DNA from: Lacisediminihabitans changchengi
GTDB lineage: Bacteria > Actinomycetota > Actinomycetes > Actinomycetales > Microbacteriaceae
Reading direction: 5' to 3'
Length of the DNA stretch: 64,000 nt
Assembly (NCBI RefSeq): GCF_016634425.1
Contig: NZ_JAEPES010000004.1
Span: forward strand, 511,033 to 575,032
The notes beneath the pieces were generated by a model. That model saw only the letters and a list, made by a program, of their open reading frames with translations, ran no database searches and had not been told where the DNA came from. A program made the translations under genes and the position numbers. The first letter of the stretch is position 1. Each line of letters begins with the position of its first letter. Positions 8,499 to 16,361 of this stretch are shown one piece after another.

Positions 8499-9310
8499 CA
8501 GGCGGCCTTGTCCATCGACGCCTTATCGGCCTTCTTGTCTTTCTCCTTGTCCGCCTTGCCGAGCGCATTGGCCGGGACCATCGCGCGCAGCCGCTCGCCG
8601 AGGAGTCGGGGCTGGCTGCCCGCCTGCACGGCGAGCACGCCCTCCATGAGCAGCGTCATCCGTTCGTTCTCCAGGTCGGAGAGGCGACGCAGACGAGAGC
8701 CGATGGGGAGCCAGAGGAAGTTCGCGCTCAGGAGGCCCCAGAGGGTGGCGACGAAGGCGGCGGCGATCAGCGGGCCGAGCTTGTCTGGCGTGGAGAGGTT
8801 CTCCAGCACGTGGGTGAGCGAGACGACGGTGCCGATGATGCCGACGGTCGGGGCGAAGCCGCCGAGGGTGGTGAAGAATTTGCCGGCGATGCGATCGGAG
8901 GCGGTGCGGGTCTGGATCTCGTCCTCGAGCAGGATGCGCAGCTCTTCGCCGTCGGTGCCGTCGGCGATGTTCTGCAGAGCGTTCTTGAGGAACGGATCGT
9001 CGACGGATGCCGCCTCGCTCTCGAGAGACAGCAGGCCTTCTCGGCGTGCCTTCTCCGCGAATCCCACGACCTGGTCGATCGTGTCGGCCGGCTTCGGAAC
9101 CTTGCCTTTGAAGGCGCGCGGGAGCGCCTTGAAGGCGAGCAGCATGTCGGCGATCGTTCCGCTGGCGATGCCGACCGCGATGGTGGCGCCGAACACCAGC
9201 ACCATGGGCGCCGGCAACAGGATCGCGCTGACGCTGGACCCCTCCAGCGTGAGCATGGCGAACAGCGCGCCGAAGGCGGCGAGCATGCCGATTATGGTCG
9301 CGGGATCCAT
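8498..9310 (-). CDS. motA: Flagellar stator protein MotA
   Basis: MotA pentamers surround two MotB helices and turn FliG by proton flow. The 270-residue product has four hydrophobic segments (about 5-25, 30-52, 150-172, 182-204). The cytoplasmic loop contains the charged stretch EKARREGLLSLE, and GGFAPTVGIIGTVVSLTHVLENL before helix 3 is the MotA/TolQ/ExbB signature. The C-terminus is Lys/Asp-rich. The start codon overlaps the flbD stop, giving the unit flbD-motA-motB. Confidence 0.96.
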   Translation of the reverse strand: MDPATIIGMLAAFGALFAMLTLEGSSVSAILLPAPMVLVFGATIAVGIASGTIADMLLAFKALPRAFKGKVPKPADTIDQVVGFAEKARREGLLSLESEAASVDDPFLKNALQNIADGTDGEELRILLEDEIQTRTASDRIAGKFFTTLGGFAPTVGIIGTVVSLTHVLENLSTPDKLGPLIAAAFVATLWGLLSANFLWLPIGSRLRRLSDLENERMTLLMEGVLAVQAGSQPRLLGERLRAMVPANALGKADKEKDKKADKASMDKAA

Positions 9311-9609
9311 CAGATCTTCCTCGGTCGGGCGGGGGCGGCATCCGGGGCAGCAGCCTCATCGAAGTCGTCGACCAGGCCGAGAGCGCGCGGGCCGGAGAGG
9401 TAGCCGGTGGAGGAGAACTGCTGGGTGAGGGCGATCACCGTGGCCCGATAGTTGGTGATCCGCTCGATCACCTCGCTCATCGACTCGGTAACGATGTACT
9501 TCGCACCGTCGACCATCACGAGCGTCGTGTCCGGATTCGAATGGATGCGCTCGATGAGGTCAGGGTTTATCGCAAACTGTGTGGCGTTGAGCCGCGTGAC
9601 AACGATCAT
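9310..9609 (-). CDS. flbD: FlbD family flagellar protein
   Basis: FlbD-family proteins are small proteins found next to motA in Gram-positive flagellar clusters; their role is unclear. The 99-residue product starts MIVVTRLNATQFAINPDLIERI and contains TTLVMVDGAKYIVTESMSEVIERI, the family pattern. The usual length is about 60-80 residues, so the tail (rich in Pro/Ala/Asp after residue 75) is an extension. It is the first gene after the 9661-9688 promoter. Confidence 0.88.
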   Translation of the reverse strand: MIVVTRLNATQFAINPDLIERIHSNPDTTLVMVDGAKYIVTESMSEVIERITNYRATVIALTQQFSSTGYLSGPRALGLVDDFDEAAAPDAAPARPRKI

Positions 9610-9660
9610 GAGCGCATCCCTGCAGGTAATGAACGGCCCGTCCTGGGCCTACACCGGTAA

Positions 9661-9688
9661 CTATCGGCCGGGGTGCCGCTGCCGTAAG
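9661..9688 (-). promoter_or_regulatory. FliA (sigma28)-type promoter for flbD-motA-motB
   Basis: Minus-strand CTTACG, 14-nt spacer, GCCGATAG. The -10 box and spacing are identical to the other four sites; it lies 52 nt upstream of the flbD ATG, in the intergenic gap after the flgE terminator. Confidence 0.82.
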
Positions 9689-9735
9689 AAGTGCGCCACC
9701 TCCTGAACAAGGCGAGCAGAACGAACGTCGGGGCA

Positions 9736-9767
9736 CAGAAAAGGGGCGACCGGATGTCTCCGACCGC
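9736..9767 (-). terminator. Rho-independent terminator after flgE
   Basis: On the minus strand a GC-rich hairpin with arms GGGGCGG/CCGCCCC class (9740-9767, GGGGCG...CGCCCC plus TCGGA/TCCG inner pairs) is followed by TTTT. It lies 19 nt past the flgE stop and closes the long flgB-flgE operon. Confidence 0.75.
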
Positions 9768-9785
9768 CCCCTCGCCTACACCGAG

Positions 9786-10961
9786 CTAGCGCTTGAGGTT
9801 GGTGAGCTCCTGAAGTACCTCGTCGGAGGTGGTGATGATGCGGGCGTTCGCCTGGAAGCCACGCTGGGCGACGATCAGGTTGGTGAACTCCTGGGAGAGG
9901 TCGACGTTCGACATCTCCAGTGCGCCGCTGGTGAGACTGCCGATGCTGCCCGATCCTGGAGCGCCGACCTCGGCCTCGCCCGAGTTGAAGGTGGCGATGT
10001 ACGACGACGACCCGGCCTTCTCGAGACCGCCGGGGTTCGGGAAGGTGGCGAGCACGACGCGCCCGAGCGCCTGCGACGAGCCGTTGCTGAACGATCCGAC
10101 CAGAGTGCCGTCAGCCGATAGCGTGTACGACTGCAATGTGCCGGCCGCGTTGCCGTCGGTCTTGGTGGCCGCTACGGTCGACAGCTTGGCGTAGCCGGTC
10201 AGCTTGGTCATGTCGACCGCGATGCCGCCGAGAGTCAGCGAGCCGCCCGCGGTCAACGCGCCCGCGGCATCGAAGGTCAGGGTGCCGGTAGCGGTGGCTC
10301 CGTTCGCGTCGACGCCCGCGATATCCCAGCCGGTAGCGGACTTGGTGAAGGTGAGGCTGACCGAGCGTTCCGTGCCCGCGGCGTCATAGACCTTGACGTC
10401 ACGCACGAGCGCCGTGCCGACCGCCGCGTCAGATGGCAGGTTGCCGGTGAACTGCGTGCTCGTCGTGCGGGTGCCGGGTGAAACGGCTCCGCGCGGCAGC
10501 ACGATGTTTCCGAGCGGACCGTTCTCGTTGACGACGCCGTTGGTGGCGGGCCAGCCCTGAACGAGCGAGCCGTCAGGGGCCACCATGTTTCCCGCCGCGT
10601 CGAAGTCGAAACTTCCGGCACGCGTGTACAGCGTCTGCCCGCCGAGCTTGGTGACGAAGAATCCGTCGCCCGAGATCATGAGGTCGGATGCCCGGCCGGT
10701 CGCCTGCGCGGAGCCCTGGGCGAAGTTGGTAGAGATTCCCGCGACCCGCACGCCGAGTCCGACCTGGGCCGGGTTGGTGCCACCGATCTGCTCCTGGGGG
10801 CTGCCGGCGCCCGAGGTGAGCTGCGAGAGCGTGTCCTGGAACTGCACCGCAGAGGCCTTGAAGGCGGCGGTGTTGACGTTGGCGATGTTGTTGCCGGTCA
10901 CGTCGAGCATGGTCTGGTGCGAGCGGAGTCCGGAGATGCCGGAGTAGAGCGAGCGAAGCAT
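9786..10961 (-). CDS. flgE: Flagellar hook protein FlgE
   Basis: FlgE polymerises into the hook that joins rod and filament. The 391-residue product begins with the axial-protein motif MLRSLYSGISGLRSHQTMLDVTGNNIANVNTAAFKAS and ends with the paired C-terminal helix NVDLSQEFTNLIVAQRGFQANARIITTSDEVLQELTNLKR. The central part has DLMISGDGFFV and a Ser/Thr/Gly-rich variable domain. It is the last gene of the flgB-flgE operon, just after flgD. Because no flgF or flgG is seen, I considered a rod protein, but the length and the flgD neighbour favour hook. Confidence 0.94.
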   Translation of the reverse strand: MLRSLYSGISGLRSHQTMLDVTGNNIANVNTAAFKASAVQFQDTLSQLTSGAGSPQEQIGGTNPAQVGLGVRVAGISTNFAQGSAQATGRASDLMISGDGFFVTKLGGQTLYTRAGSFDFDAAGNMVAPDGSLVQGWPATNGVVNENGPLGNIVLPRGAVSPGTRTTSTQFTGNLPSDAAVGTALVRDVKVYDAAGTERSVSLTFTKSATGWDIAGVDANGATATGTLTFDAAGALTAGGSLTLGGIAVDMTKLTGYAKLSTVAATKTDGNAAGTLQSYTLSADGTLVGSFSNGSSQALGRVVLATFPNPGGLEKAGSSSYIATFNSGEAEVGAPGSGSIGSLTSGALEMSNVDLSQEFTNLIVAQRGFQANARIITTSDEVLQELTNLKR

Positions 10962-10983
10962 GGTGTGAGCCTTTCTAGGTGAA

Positions 10984-11442
10984 TCAGGCGGAAGGTGTGG
11001 GTGATGCAGAAGCTGTGGTGACGCCGGAGATGAGGTCGAGCGGCACGTCGACCCCTCCGACGGAGACGGTGGGCACGGCTCCGGCGAAGGACACGCTGTC
11101 GGCGAGGCCGGTGACGACCTTGCCGTCCTTGCCGGTGTAGGTGACCTGCTTGCCGACGTAGGCGGCGGCGGCGATGCGCATCTGCAATGAGAAGTCTTCG
11201 GTACTGGTCTGCGCCATCTCGGTCATCTTCTCCATCTGGGCCAGCTGGGTCGTCTGCGCGATCATCTGGTTGGTGTCCATCGGGGAGCTCGGATCTTGGT
11301 TTCGCAGCTGGGTGACCAGCAGGTGCATGAACACCTCGGAGTCCATCGTCTGCTTGGGGTCTCGCGCGACCTGGTTCGTGTACAACCCGGCGCTGTTGGC
11401 TGGCGCGCTGCCGGAGACCACGCCGGTAATCGGATCTGCCAT
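10984..11442 (-). CDS. flgD: Flagellar hook capping protein FlgD
   Basis: FlgD caps the growing hook and is needed for FlgE polymerisation. The 152-residue product starts at an ATG preceded by AGAAGGAAC. The conserved N-terminal block is present: MDSEVFMHLLVTQLRNQDPSSPMDTNQMIAQTTQLAQMEKMTEM. The C-terminal part (KQVTYTGKDGKVVTGLADSVSF) matches the short FlgD form without a full Tudor/FnIII insert. It lies between fliK and flgE. Confidence 0.94.
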   Translation of the reverse strand: MADPITGVVSGSAPANSAGLYTNQVARDPKQTMDSEVFMHLLVTQLRNQDPSSPMDTNQMIAQTTQLAQMEKMTEMAQTSTEDFSLQMRIAAAAYVGKQVTYTGKDGKVVTGLADSVSFAGAVPTVSVGGVDVPLDLISGVTTASASPTPSA

Positions 11443-11458
11443 TCTGTGTTCCTTCTGT

Positions 11459-12976
11459 CTAGGCGAGCACGTCGAGGCTCGACATCGTGCCGAAGGCGCG
11501 ACGGGCGGTCGCGCTCTCCGGCTCGACGGCGATGGACGCGAGGCGATTGGGCGTCTGGCCCTCTGGCCGAGCCGGCGCACCCTGATGGGCACCCCGGTCC
11601 CCGCTGTCGGTTGGCTGGTTCTGGCTGGAGAGATCGAGATTCGCTGACGCGCCCTGACTGGCAAGGTCGCGGCGCAAGTCGGTGAGGATCGCCCGCAGCG
11701 CCTCTCGCCCGGCGTCGTTCGGCGCGAAGAGCTCCATGCGCACGCCGTCGGCACCGATGTGCGCGCGCACGGTGACCGGTCCGAGGTTCTCGGGCGTGAC
11801 CTTGACAGTGACGATGTGGTCGCCGATCGGGCCGGTCGCGAGAGTGAACAGCGGCTTGGCGAGCTGGGCGGTGAAGGTGGGCGCGTTTGCGGGAGCGGGG
11901 GCCTGAGCCGCGGCGACCGGAGCGGCGGATGTCGCGGGCTGCACGTTCTGCGCGAGTGCGGGCAGCCCGGCTCCCGCCGCCCCACTCCCGCTCGCGTCGG
12001 CGATCCTCGGCGCCGTGTCATCGCGGAGGGAGCCGGGCACGACGGAGCCGGGGATCACGGCGGACACCTCGATCGGGAGCGACACGGTGGGCTGCGGTCT
12101 CGCCGCGGCGGGCTCCGCGGACGCTTCGCCTCGCGGCAGCGCAGCACCGTCAGCCGGAGCGACGGGTGCTGGAGCCGGCCTGCTGTTCTCATCGGCGGCC
12201 GGCGCGAGCGGCGCGCTTGACGGTGCGACCGGTGCGACCGGTGCGACCGGTGCGGCCGCGGTCGTCTTCGCCGTGGGCTTTACCGCGGGGGCAGGGGTTG
12301 GGTCGGCGGCTTGGAGAGTCGCGGAGGCTTGGAGAGTCGCGGAGGCTTGGAGAGTCGCGACGGCATTGCCCATCGCGGTCGCGGTCGCGGTCGCGGTCGC
12401 GGAAACCACGGTTGCCGAGCTTGGCGAGGCACCGCTAGGTGGCCCTTCGACGAGCTCAGGGACCGAAACTGGGTCAGAAATCGAGGGCAGCCCTGAGACG
12501 GAAACGAGCCCAGAGACCGAAACGAGCCCTGAGACCGAAGCGGGCGCGGGCGTCCCATCGATAACCGTCGCCTCGGCGGGGGTCGCTACGGCGGCCGCGC
12601 TGACCGCCGCCGATAGCATCGCCATCGGATTCGGGGTCGGGGTCGGGGCGAGTGTCTGCGGTGCGACCGTCGTCGGGTCGACGGTCGCGACGGTCGAGGC
12701 GTCTGCGGACGTCGGGTCGGCGGGCGTCGCGTCGACGGGCGTCGCGTCGGCGGGCGTCGCGTCGGCGGCCACGGTGGCCGAGTCGTCTTTCAACGCATCC
12801 GTCTTCGGCTGCGCGGAGTGCCTGCCGTGGCCGCGACCGACTGCCGTCGCGGGGCGCTCGGGTGCCATGGCGTCGGCGAGCGCCGCACCGAAGCTGGCAG
12901 CCCCGTTCTCACCCTTCGACTCCGAGCGGGTGGGCGCGGGCGCAGCCACCGGTGCCCCCAGGGTGATGCTGCTCAT
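11459..12976 (-). CDS. fliK: Flagellar hook-length control protein FliK
   Basis: FliK measures hook length and triggers the FlhB switch. Start chosen at the ATG at 12974-12976, which overlaps the fliJ stop, giving 505 residues. The first ~370 residues are low-complexity Ala/Pro/Thr/Val/Ser with in-frame tandem repeats, as expected for a flexible ruler. The C-terminal domain carries the Flg_hook motif VKVTPENLGPVTVRAHIGADGVRMELFAPNDAGREALRAILTDLRRDLASQG. A dispersed 22-bp element is inserted in frame near residue 175. The repeats make the length likely to vary between strains. Confidence 0.9.
   Translation of the reverse strand: MSSITLGAPVAAPAPTRSESKGENGAASFGAALADAMAPERPATAVGRGHGRHSAQPKTDALKDDSATVAADATPADATPVDATPADPTSADASTVATVDPTTVAPQTLAPTPTPNPMAMLSAAVSAAAVATPAEATVIDGTPAPASVSGLVSVSGLVSVSGLPSISDPVSVPELVEGPPSGASPSSATVVSATATATATAMGNAVATLQASATLQASATLQAADPTPAPAVKPTAKTTAAAPVAPVAPVAPSSAPLAPAADENSRPAPAPVAPADGAALPRGEASAEPAAARPQPTVSLPIEVSAVIPGSVVPGSLRDDTAPRIADASGSGAAGAGLPALAQNVQPATSAAPVAAAQAPAPANAPTFTAQLAKPLFTLATGPIGDHIVTVKVTPENLGPVTVRAHIGADGVRMELFAPNDAGREALRAILTDLRRDLASQGASANLDLSSQNQPTDSGDRGAHQGAPARPEGQTPNRLASIAVEPESATARRAFGTMSSLDVLA
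12232..12410 (-). repeat. In-frame tandem repeats inside fliK
   Basis: Three adjacent short tandem arrays lie in the fliK ruler region: a 9-bp unit (GGTGCGACC) about four times at 12232-12261, an 18-bp unit (GGCTTGGAGAGTCGCGGA) three times at about 12308-12361, and a 6-bp unit (GGTCGC) about five times at about 12374-12404. All units are multiples of 3, so copy changes alter ruler length without a frameshift. Another array of GCGTCG-type units lies at about 12715-12770. Confidence 0.85.
12443..12464. repeat. 22-bp dispersed element, copy in fliK
   Basis: These 22 bases are the exact reverse complement of 5317-5338 in fliP. The core is CCCTTCGACGAGCTCAGGG. In fliK it encodes VPELVEG in frame. 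The family of short elements of this type is common in Microbacteriaceae genomes as far as I recall; here both copies sit inside coding sequence. Confidence 0.8.
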
Positions 12977-13407
12977 ATCGCCTGTCCTTCCGCGGTGCGG
13001 TGCCACCCCGTGGTGACGATCTCGTCGAGCACGTTCTGCTCGGCGCTGAGGTCGGCGCTCCGTACGCCGTCGACGTGCTTGGCCTCGAGTTTTTCCAGGC
13101 CGACCGATCGGGCGCGGGCGGCGGTGAACGCCTGGCCCGCCGCATCCGCTTCGGTCTTGTTCGCGGCCTCGAGCGCCTGCAGCTCGCCAAGCATGCTGCG
13201 GGAGGCGGCGCGCGAGGCGGCGATCGCGTAGAGAACGGTGGTGTCAGTGACGTCGGGAGCGATGCCGCCGAGGGCTGCCCGCGCACGACGCTCGCGGGCG
13301 GTACTTTCGCGCACACGGGCGTTTGCCGCGGCGAGGTCGCTAGCGGCCTGATCCTGCTGAATCTGGCGCAGGCGCAGGAGACCCGCGAGCGGAAACAGTT
13401 TGGCCAT
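12973..13407 (-). CDS. fliJ: Flagellar export chaperone FliJ
   Basis: FliJ is a coiled-coil protein that links the FliI ATPase ring to FlhA. The 144-residue product starts MAKLFPLAGLLRLRQIQQDQAASDLAAANARVRE, the usual FliJ opening with a basic patch followed by long charged helices; nearly the whole protein is predicted coiled coil by its heptad-like Ala/Leu/Glu/Arg pattern. It is directly after fliI and overlaps fliK. FliJ sequences diverge strongly, so context adds much of the confidence. Confidence 0.88.
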   Translation of the reverse strand: MAKLFPLAGLLRLRQIQQDQAASDLAAANARVRESTARERRARAALGGIAPDVTDTTVLYAIAASRAASRSMLGELQALEAANKTEADAAGQAFTAARARSVGLEKLEAKHVDGVRSADLSAEQNVLDEIVTTGWHRTAEGQAI

Positions 13408-14714
13408 CAGATTCTCCCGAGCTTCTCGGCCAGCACCGTGAGCTGCTGCCAGGCGGATTCGGTGCTGCTCTGGTCGCTCATGCTCTGACGCAAAAAGGCG
13501 TTGATCTCGGCCTCGTTGTCGACGGCCGCATCGACCTTCGGGTTGGCTCCGCGCTGGTAGGCGCCGACGTCGAGCAGGTCTTGGGCGGCGCGACGCGCGG
13601 CCATGGTCGAGCGCAGGACGGAGGCGACACGCATCCGCTCGGGAGCCGTCACCCGAGACGCGACACGGGAGATGGAGCCGAGGATGTCGATGGACGGGAA
13701 GTGACCGGCCACCGAGAGCTTGCGGTCGAGCACGACGTGCCCGTCGAGGATGGAGCGCGCCGCGTCGGCGATCGGCTCGTTGTGGTCGTCGCCATCGACG
13801 AGCACCGTGTAGATGCCGGTGACGGAGCCGATCTCGCCGGTTCCCGCGCGCTCGAGCAGCTGGGCGAGCAGCGAGAACGTCGAGGGCGGATAGCCGCGGG
13901 TGGCCGGCGGCTCGCCGACCGAGAGACCGATCTCGCGCTGCGCCATGGCGACGCGGGTGAGCGAGTCCATCATGAGCATGACGTGCGCGCCGTCGTCGCG
14001 GAACGACTCGGCGATGCGGGTGGCGAGGAAGGCGGCGCGGAGGCGCATCATCGCCGGCTCGTCGGAGGTGGCGACGACGACGATCGAGCGCGCCAGGCCC
14101 TCTGCTCCGAGGTCATCCTCGAGAAACTCACGCACCTCACGGCCGCGCTCCCCCACCAGCGCGATGACCGATACCTCGGCCTCCGTGCCGCGCGCGATCA
14201 TCGACAGCAGCGACGACTTGCCGACGCCAGACCCCGCGAACAGGCCCATGCGTTGGCCGCGACCCATCGTCGTGAGGGTGTCGAGGGCGCGCACGCCGAG
14301 CTGCAGCGGCTGCTCGATGCGCGCGCGATGCATGGCCGACGGGCTGTCGTTGTCGAGCGAGACGTACCGGGTCGCGCCGAGCGCGCCCTTGCCGTCGATC
14401 GGTCGGCCGAGGCCGTCGATGACCCGGCCGAACAGCGCTTCCCCGGTCGGTACGAGAATCGGTAGGCCCTTCGTGCGCACGGGCGCGCCGGCGCTGATGC
14501 CGGACATCCGCCCGAGCGGCATGCACCGGATGCCCGTGGTCGTCACCGCGATGACCTCCGCGTCGAGGGCGACGGTTCCGTCCTCGCCACCGATGGTTAC
14601 CAGATCGCCGATGGCGCAGTCGAGGCCGCCGACCTCAAGGCCCAGTCCGACGATGGAGGAGACGACTCCTACCCGCTCGGGGGCGGCGACACGGAGTGCT
14701 TCGAGCACGCTCAT
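13407..14714 (-). CDS. fliI: Flagellar export ATPase FliI
   Basis: FliI is the hexameric F1-beta-like ATPase that supports flagellar protein export. The 435-residue product has the Walker A GLFAGSGVGKSSLL (about residue 158-171), Walker B region VMLMMDSLTRVAMAQREIGLSVGEPPATRGYPPSTF, and the family-typical VDGDDHNEPIADAARSILDGHVVLDR segment. Its ATG overlaps the fliH stop, and its stop overlaps fliJ. Confidence 0.97.
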   Translation of the reverse strand: MSVLEALRVAAPERVGVVSSIVGLGLEVGGLDCAIGDLVTIGGEDGTVALDAEVIAVTTTGIRCMPLGRMSGISAGAPVRTKGLPILVPTGEALFGRVIDGLGRPIDGKGALGATRYVSLDNDSPSAMHRARIEQPLQLGVRALDTLTTMGRGQRMGLFAGSGVGKSSLLSMIARGTEAEVSVIALVGERGREVREFLEDDLGAEGLARSIVVVATSDEPAMMRLRAAFLATRIAESFRDDGAHVMLMMDSLTRVAMAQREIGLSVGEPPATRGYPPSTFSLLAQLLERAGTGEIGSVTGIYTVLVDGDDHNEPIADAARSILDGHVVLDRKLSVAGHFPSIDILGSISRVASRVTAPERMRVASVLRSTMAARRAAQDLLDVGAYQRGANPKVDAAVDNEAEINAFLRQSMSDQSSTESAWQQLTVLAEKLGRI

Positions 14715-15355
14715 GCGAGGGCCTCCGCGAGGACGCGAGGATTCATCGCCGCCGCGGTCTCCGCGATGGCCGCGCGAGCGCGAGCGGTCGCGGCGGTGAT
14801 GCGGGCGTCGAGGTATCCGATCGGCAGCTCGGCGATCGCATCGCCGCGCGCCAGGGACGGATCGGCGATCAGCGGAACACCGGCGGCGGCGATGATCTCG
14901 TCGTCGAGCACGGACAGGTCGATCGGACTGAGCCGGATCGTCGTCACCAGAGGCGCATCGGCGGTGGAGAGTGCGCGGGTGAGGGCGGCGCGGGCCGAGG
15001 TGTCGCCGGTGGCGAGTTCGATGCCGAGCAGCGCCTCGGCGAGCGCCAGCGCGTTCTGAGCCAGCACATCCTGAGCTTCGGAAACGAGCGGCATCGCGCG
15101 GGCGGCGAGAGCGGCGGAGGCGGCACCGAGGATGTCGATCGCCCGATCCAGTCGAGCCTGGCCGTGCCGGATGGTCGCGTCGTGCTCCGCCTGCAGTCTG
15201 GCGCGCAGTTCGTCGAGCTCGGCGTTTGCCGCCCGGAGCCCCTCGGCGTAGCCGGCCGCGTGACCGCTCGCGCGGGCGCGCAGGTCGGCCTCGTCCTGCT
15301 GCTCGGTGCGCAGGCTGGGAAAACGCAGGGTGGCGAAGGCCGGCTCAGGCGACAT
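14711..15355 (-). CDS. fliH: Flagellar assembly protein FliH
   Basis: FliH is the stator-like partner that holds FliI and docks it on the C-ring. The 214-residue product has a long helical, Ala/Arg/Glu-rich N-terminal half with GHAAGYAEGLRAA, the glycine-spaced FliH repeat pattern, and a C-terminal ATPase delta-subunit-like domain. It overlaps fliG by 11 nt at its 5' end and fliI at its 3' end, as in the standard fliF-fliG-fliH-fliI order. Confidence 0.92.
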   Translation of the reverse strand: MSPEPAFATLRFPSLRTEQQDEADLRARASGHAAGYAEGLRAANAELDELRARLQAEHDATIRHGQARLDRAIDILGAASAALAARAMPLVSEAQDVLAQNALALAEALLGIELATGDTSARAALTRALSTADAPLVTTIRLSPIDLSVLDDEIIAAAGVPLIADPSLARGDAIAELPIGYLDARITAATARARAAIAETAAAMNPRVLAEALA

Positions 15356-16361
15356 ATTGATCGTCGTCCCCTCGCTGGATGGTGATGGCGCCCTGGGCCT
15401 CGAGGTCGCGGATGGCGCGAACGATCTCGGCGCGGGCCTCCTCGATCTGCTTCATGCGCACGGGCCCGAGGTTCTGCACCTCTTCCTCGAGGATCTCGCG
15501 GAGCCGCTCGGAGATGTTGGCCCGGATGACCTCGATCACGGCCTCGGTCGAGCCCTTCATGGCCAGAGCCAGCACGCTCGCATCGATGCCGCGCAGTACC
15601 TGCTGCACGTCTTTCTTCTCGAACTTGACGATGTCGGCGAAGGTGAGCAGGCGCGAACGCACTTCTTCGGCGAGGGCCGGATCGGTGACGTCGAGGCTCT
15701 CCAGCAGCGCGCGTTCGGTGGCGACATCCGCCCGGTTGATGATCTCGACCAAGGGCTGGACGCCGCCGACCACGTCGACGGTGTCGCGGGCGGTGACGAC
15801 CGCGCTCGCGCGCACCTTGAGGGTGTCGGCGACGACGCGGACGGCCTCGGGCGCGGCGCTACCCATGGTGCCGATCGCCTGGGCGACCGCCGAGCGCACG
15901 TCGTCGTCGAGACCCGCCAGCACCGGAGAGGCATGCTCAGGGCGCAGGTGGGCGAGCACGAGGGCGATGGTCTGCGGCAGTTCGCCGTCGAGCAGGGTGA
16001 CCAGCTGGCCGGGCTCCGCGCTGTCGAGAAACTCGAAAGCGCGGCCGCCCATACTCGAGGCGACGCGACCGAGCACGCCCGCGGCGCGCTCCGAGCCGAA
16101 GGATGCCTCCAGCAGCGAGGAGGCGAAGTCGCGACCACCGCGGGTGTTGCGCCCGCCCTTCATCGTGAGCTCGTGGAACTCGAGGATGGTGCGCTCGGCG
16201 ACCGCGCTGTCGACGCGGCGCAGTCGGATGATCTCGGCGGTGATTTCCTCGGCTTCGGTCTCGGTGAACTGCTTCATTACCTCGGCGGCCCGGATCGGGT
16301 CGAGGTTCATCAGCACTACAGCGACCTTCTGCGTGCCGCTCAGAACCGCGGGTGCGCTCAT
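15345..16361 (-). CDS. fliG: Flagellar motor switch protein FliG
   Basis: FliG is the top C-ring protein that receives torque from MotA. The 338-residue product has the N-terminal VAVVLMNLDPIRAAEVMKQFTETEAEEIT segment, the middle EHASPVLAGLDDDVRSAVAQAIG domain with HLRPEHAS (EHPQ-like) motif, and the C-terminal charged helix QVLRGIDASVLALAMKGSTEAVIEVIRANISERLREILEEEVQNLGPVRMKQIEEARAEIV. Normal length for the family (about 330-340). Confidence 0.97.
   Translation of the reverse strand: MSAPAVLSGTQKVAVVLMNLDPIRAAEVMKQFTETEAEEITAEIIRLRRVDSAVAERTILEFHELTMKGGRNTRGGRDFASSLLEASFGSERAAGVLGRVASSMGGRAFEFLDSAEPGQLVTLLDGELPQTIALVLAHLRPEHASPVLAGLDDDVRSAVAQAIGTMGSAAPEAVRVVADTLKVRASAVVTARDTVDVVGGVQPLVEIINRADVATERALLESLDVTDPALAEEVRSRLLTFADIVKFEKKDVQQVLRGIDASVLALAMKGSTEAVIEVIRANISERLREILEEEVQNLGPVRMKQIEEARAEIVRAIRDLEAQGAITIQRGDDDQYVA

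Noticed and set aside
7501..12616. Other GCCGATAG words (7501-7508, 10114-10121, 12609-12616) as promoters
   Set aside because: They lie inside genes on the opposite strand and have no CTAACG-like box 14 nt upstream.
12232..12770. Repeats in fliK as a CRISPR array
   Set aside because: Units are 6, 9 and 18 bp, have no spacers, and read in frame as protein repeats.
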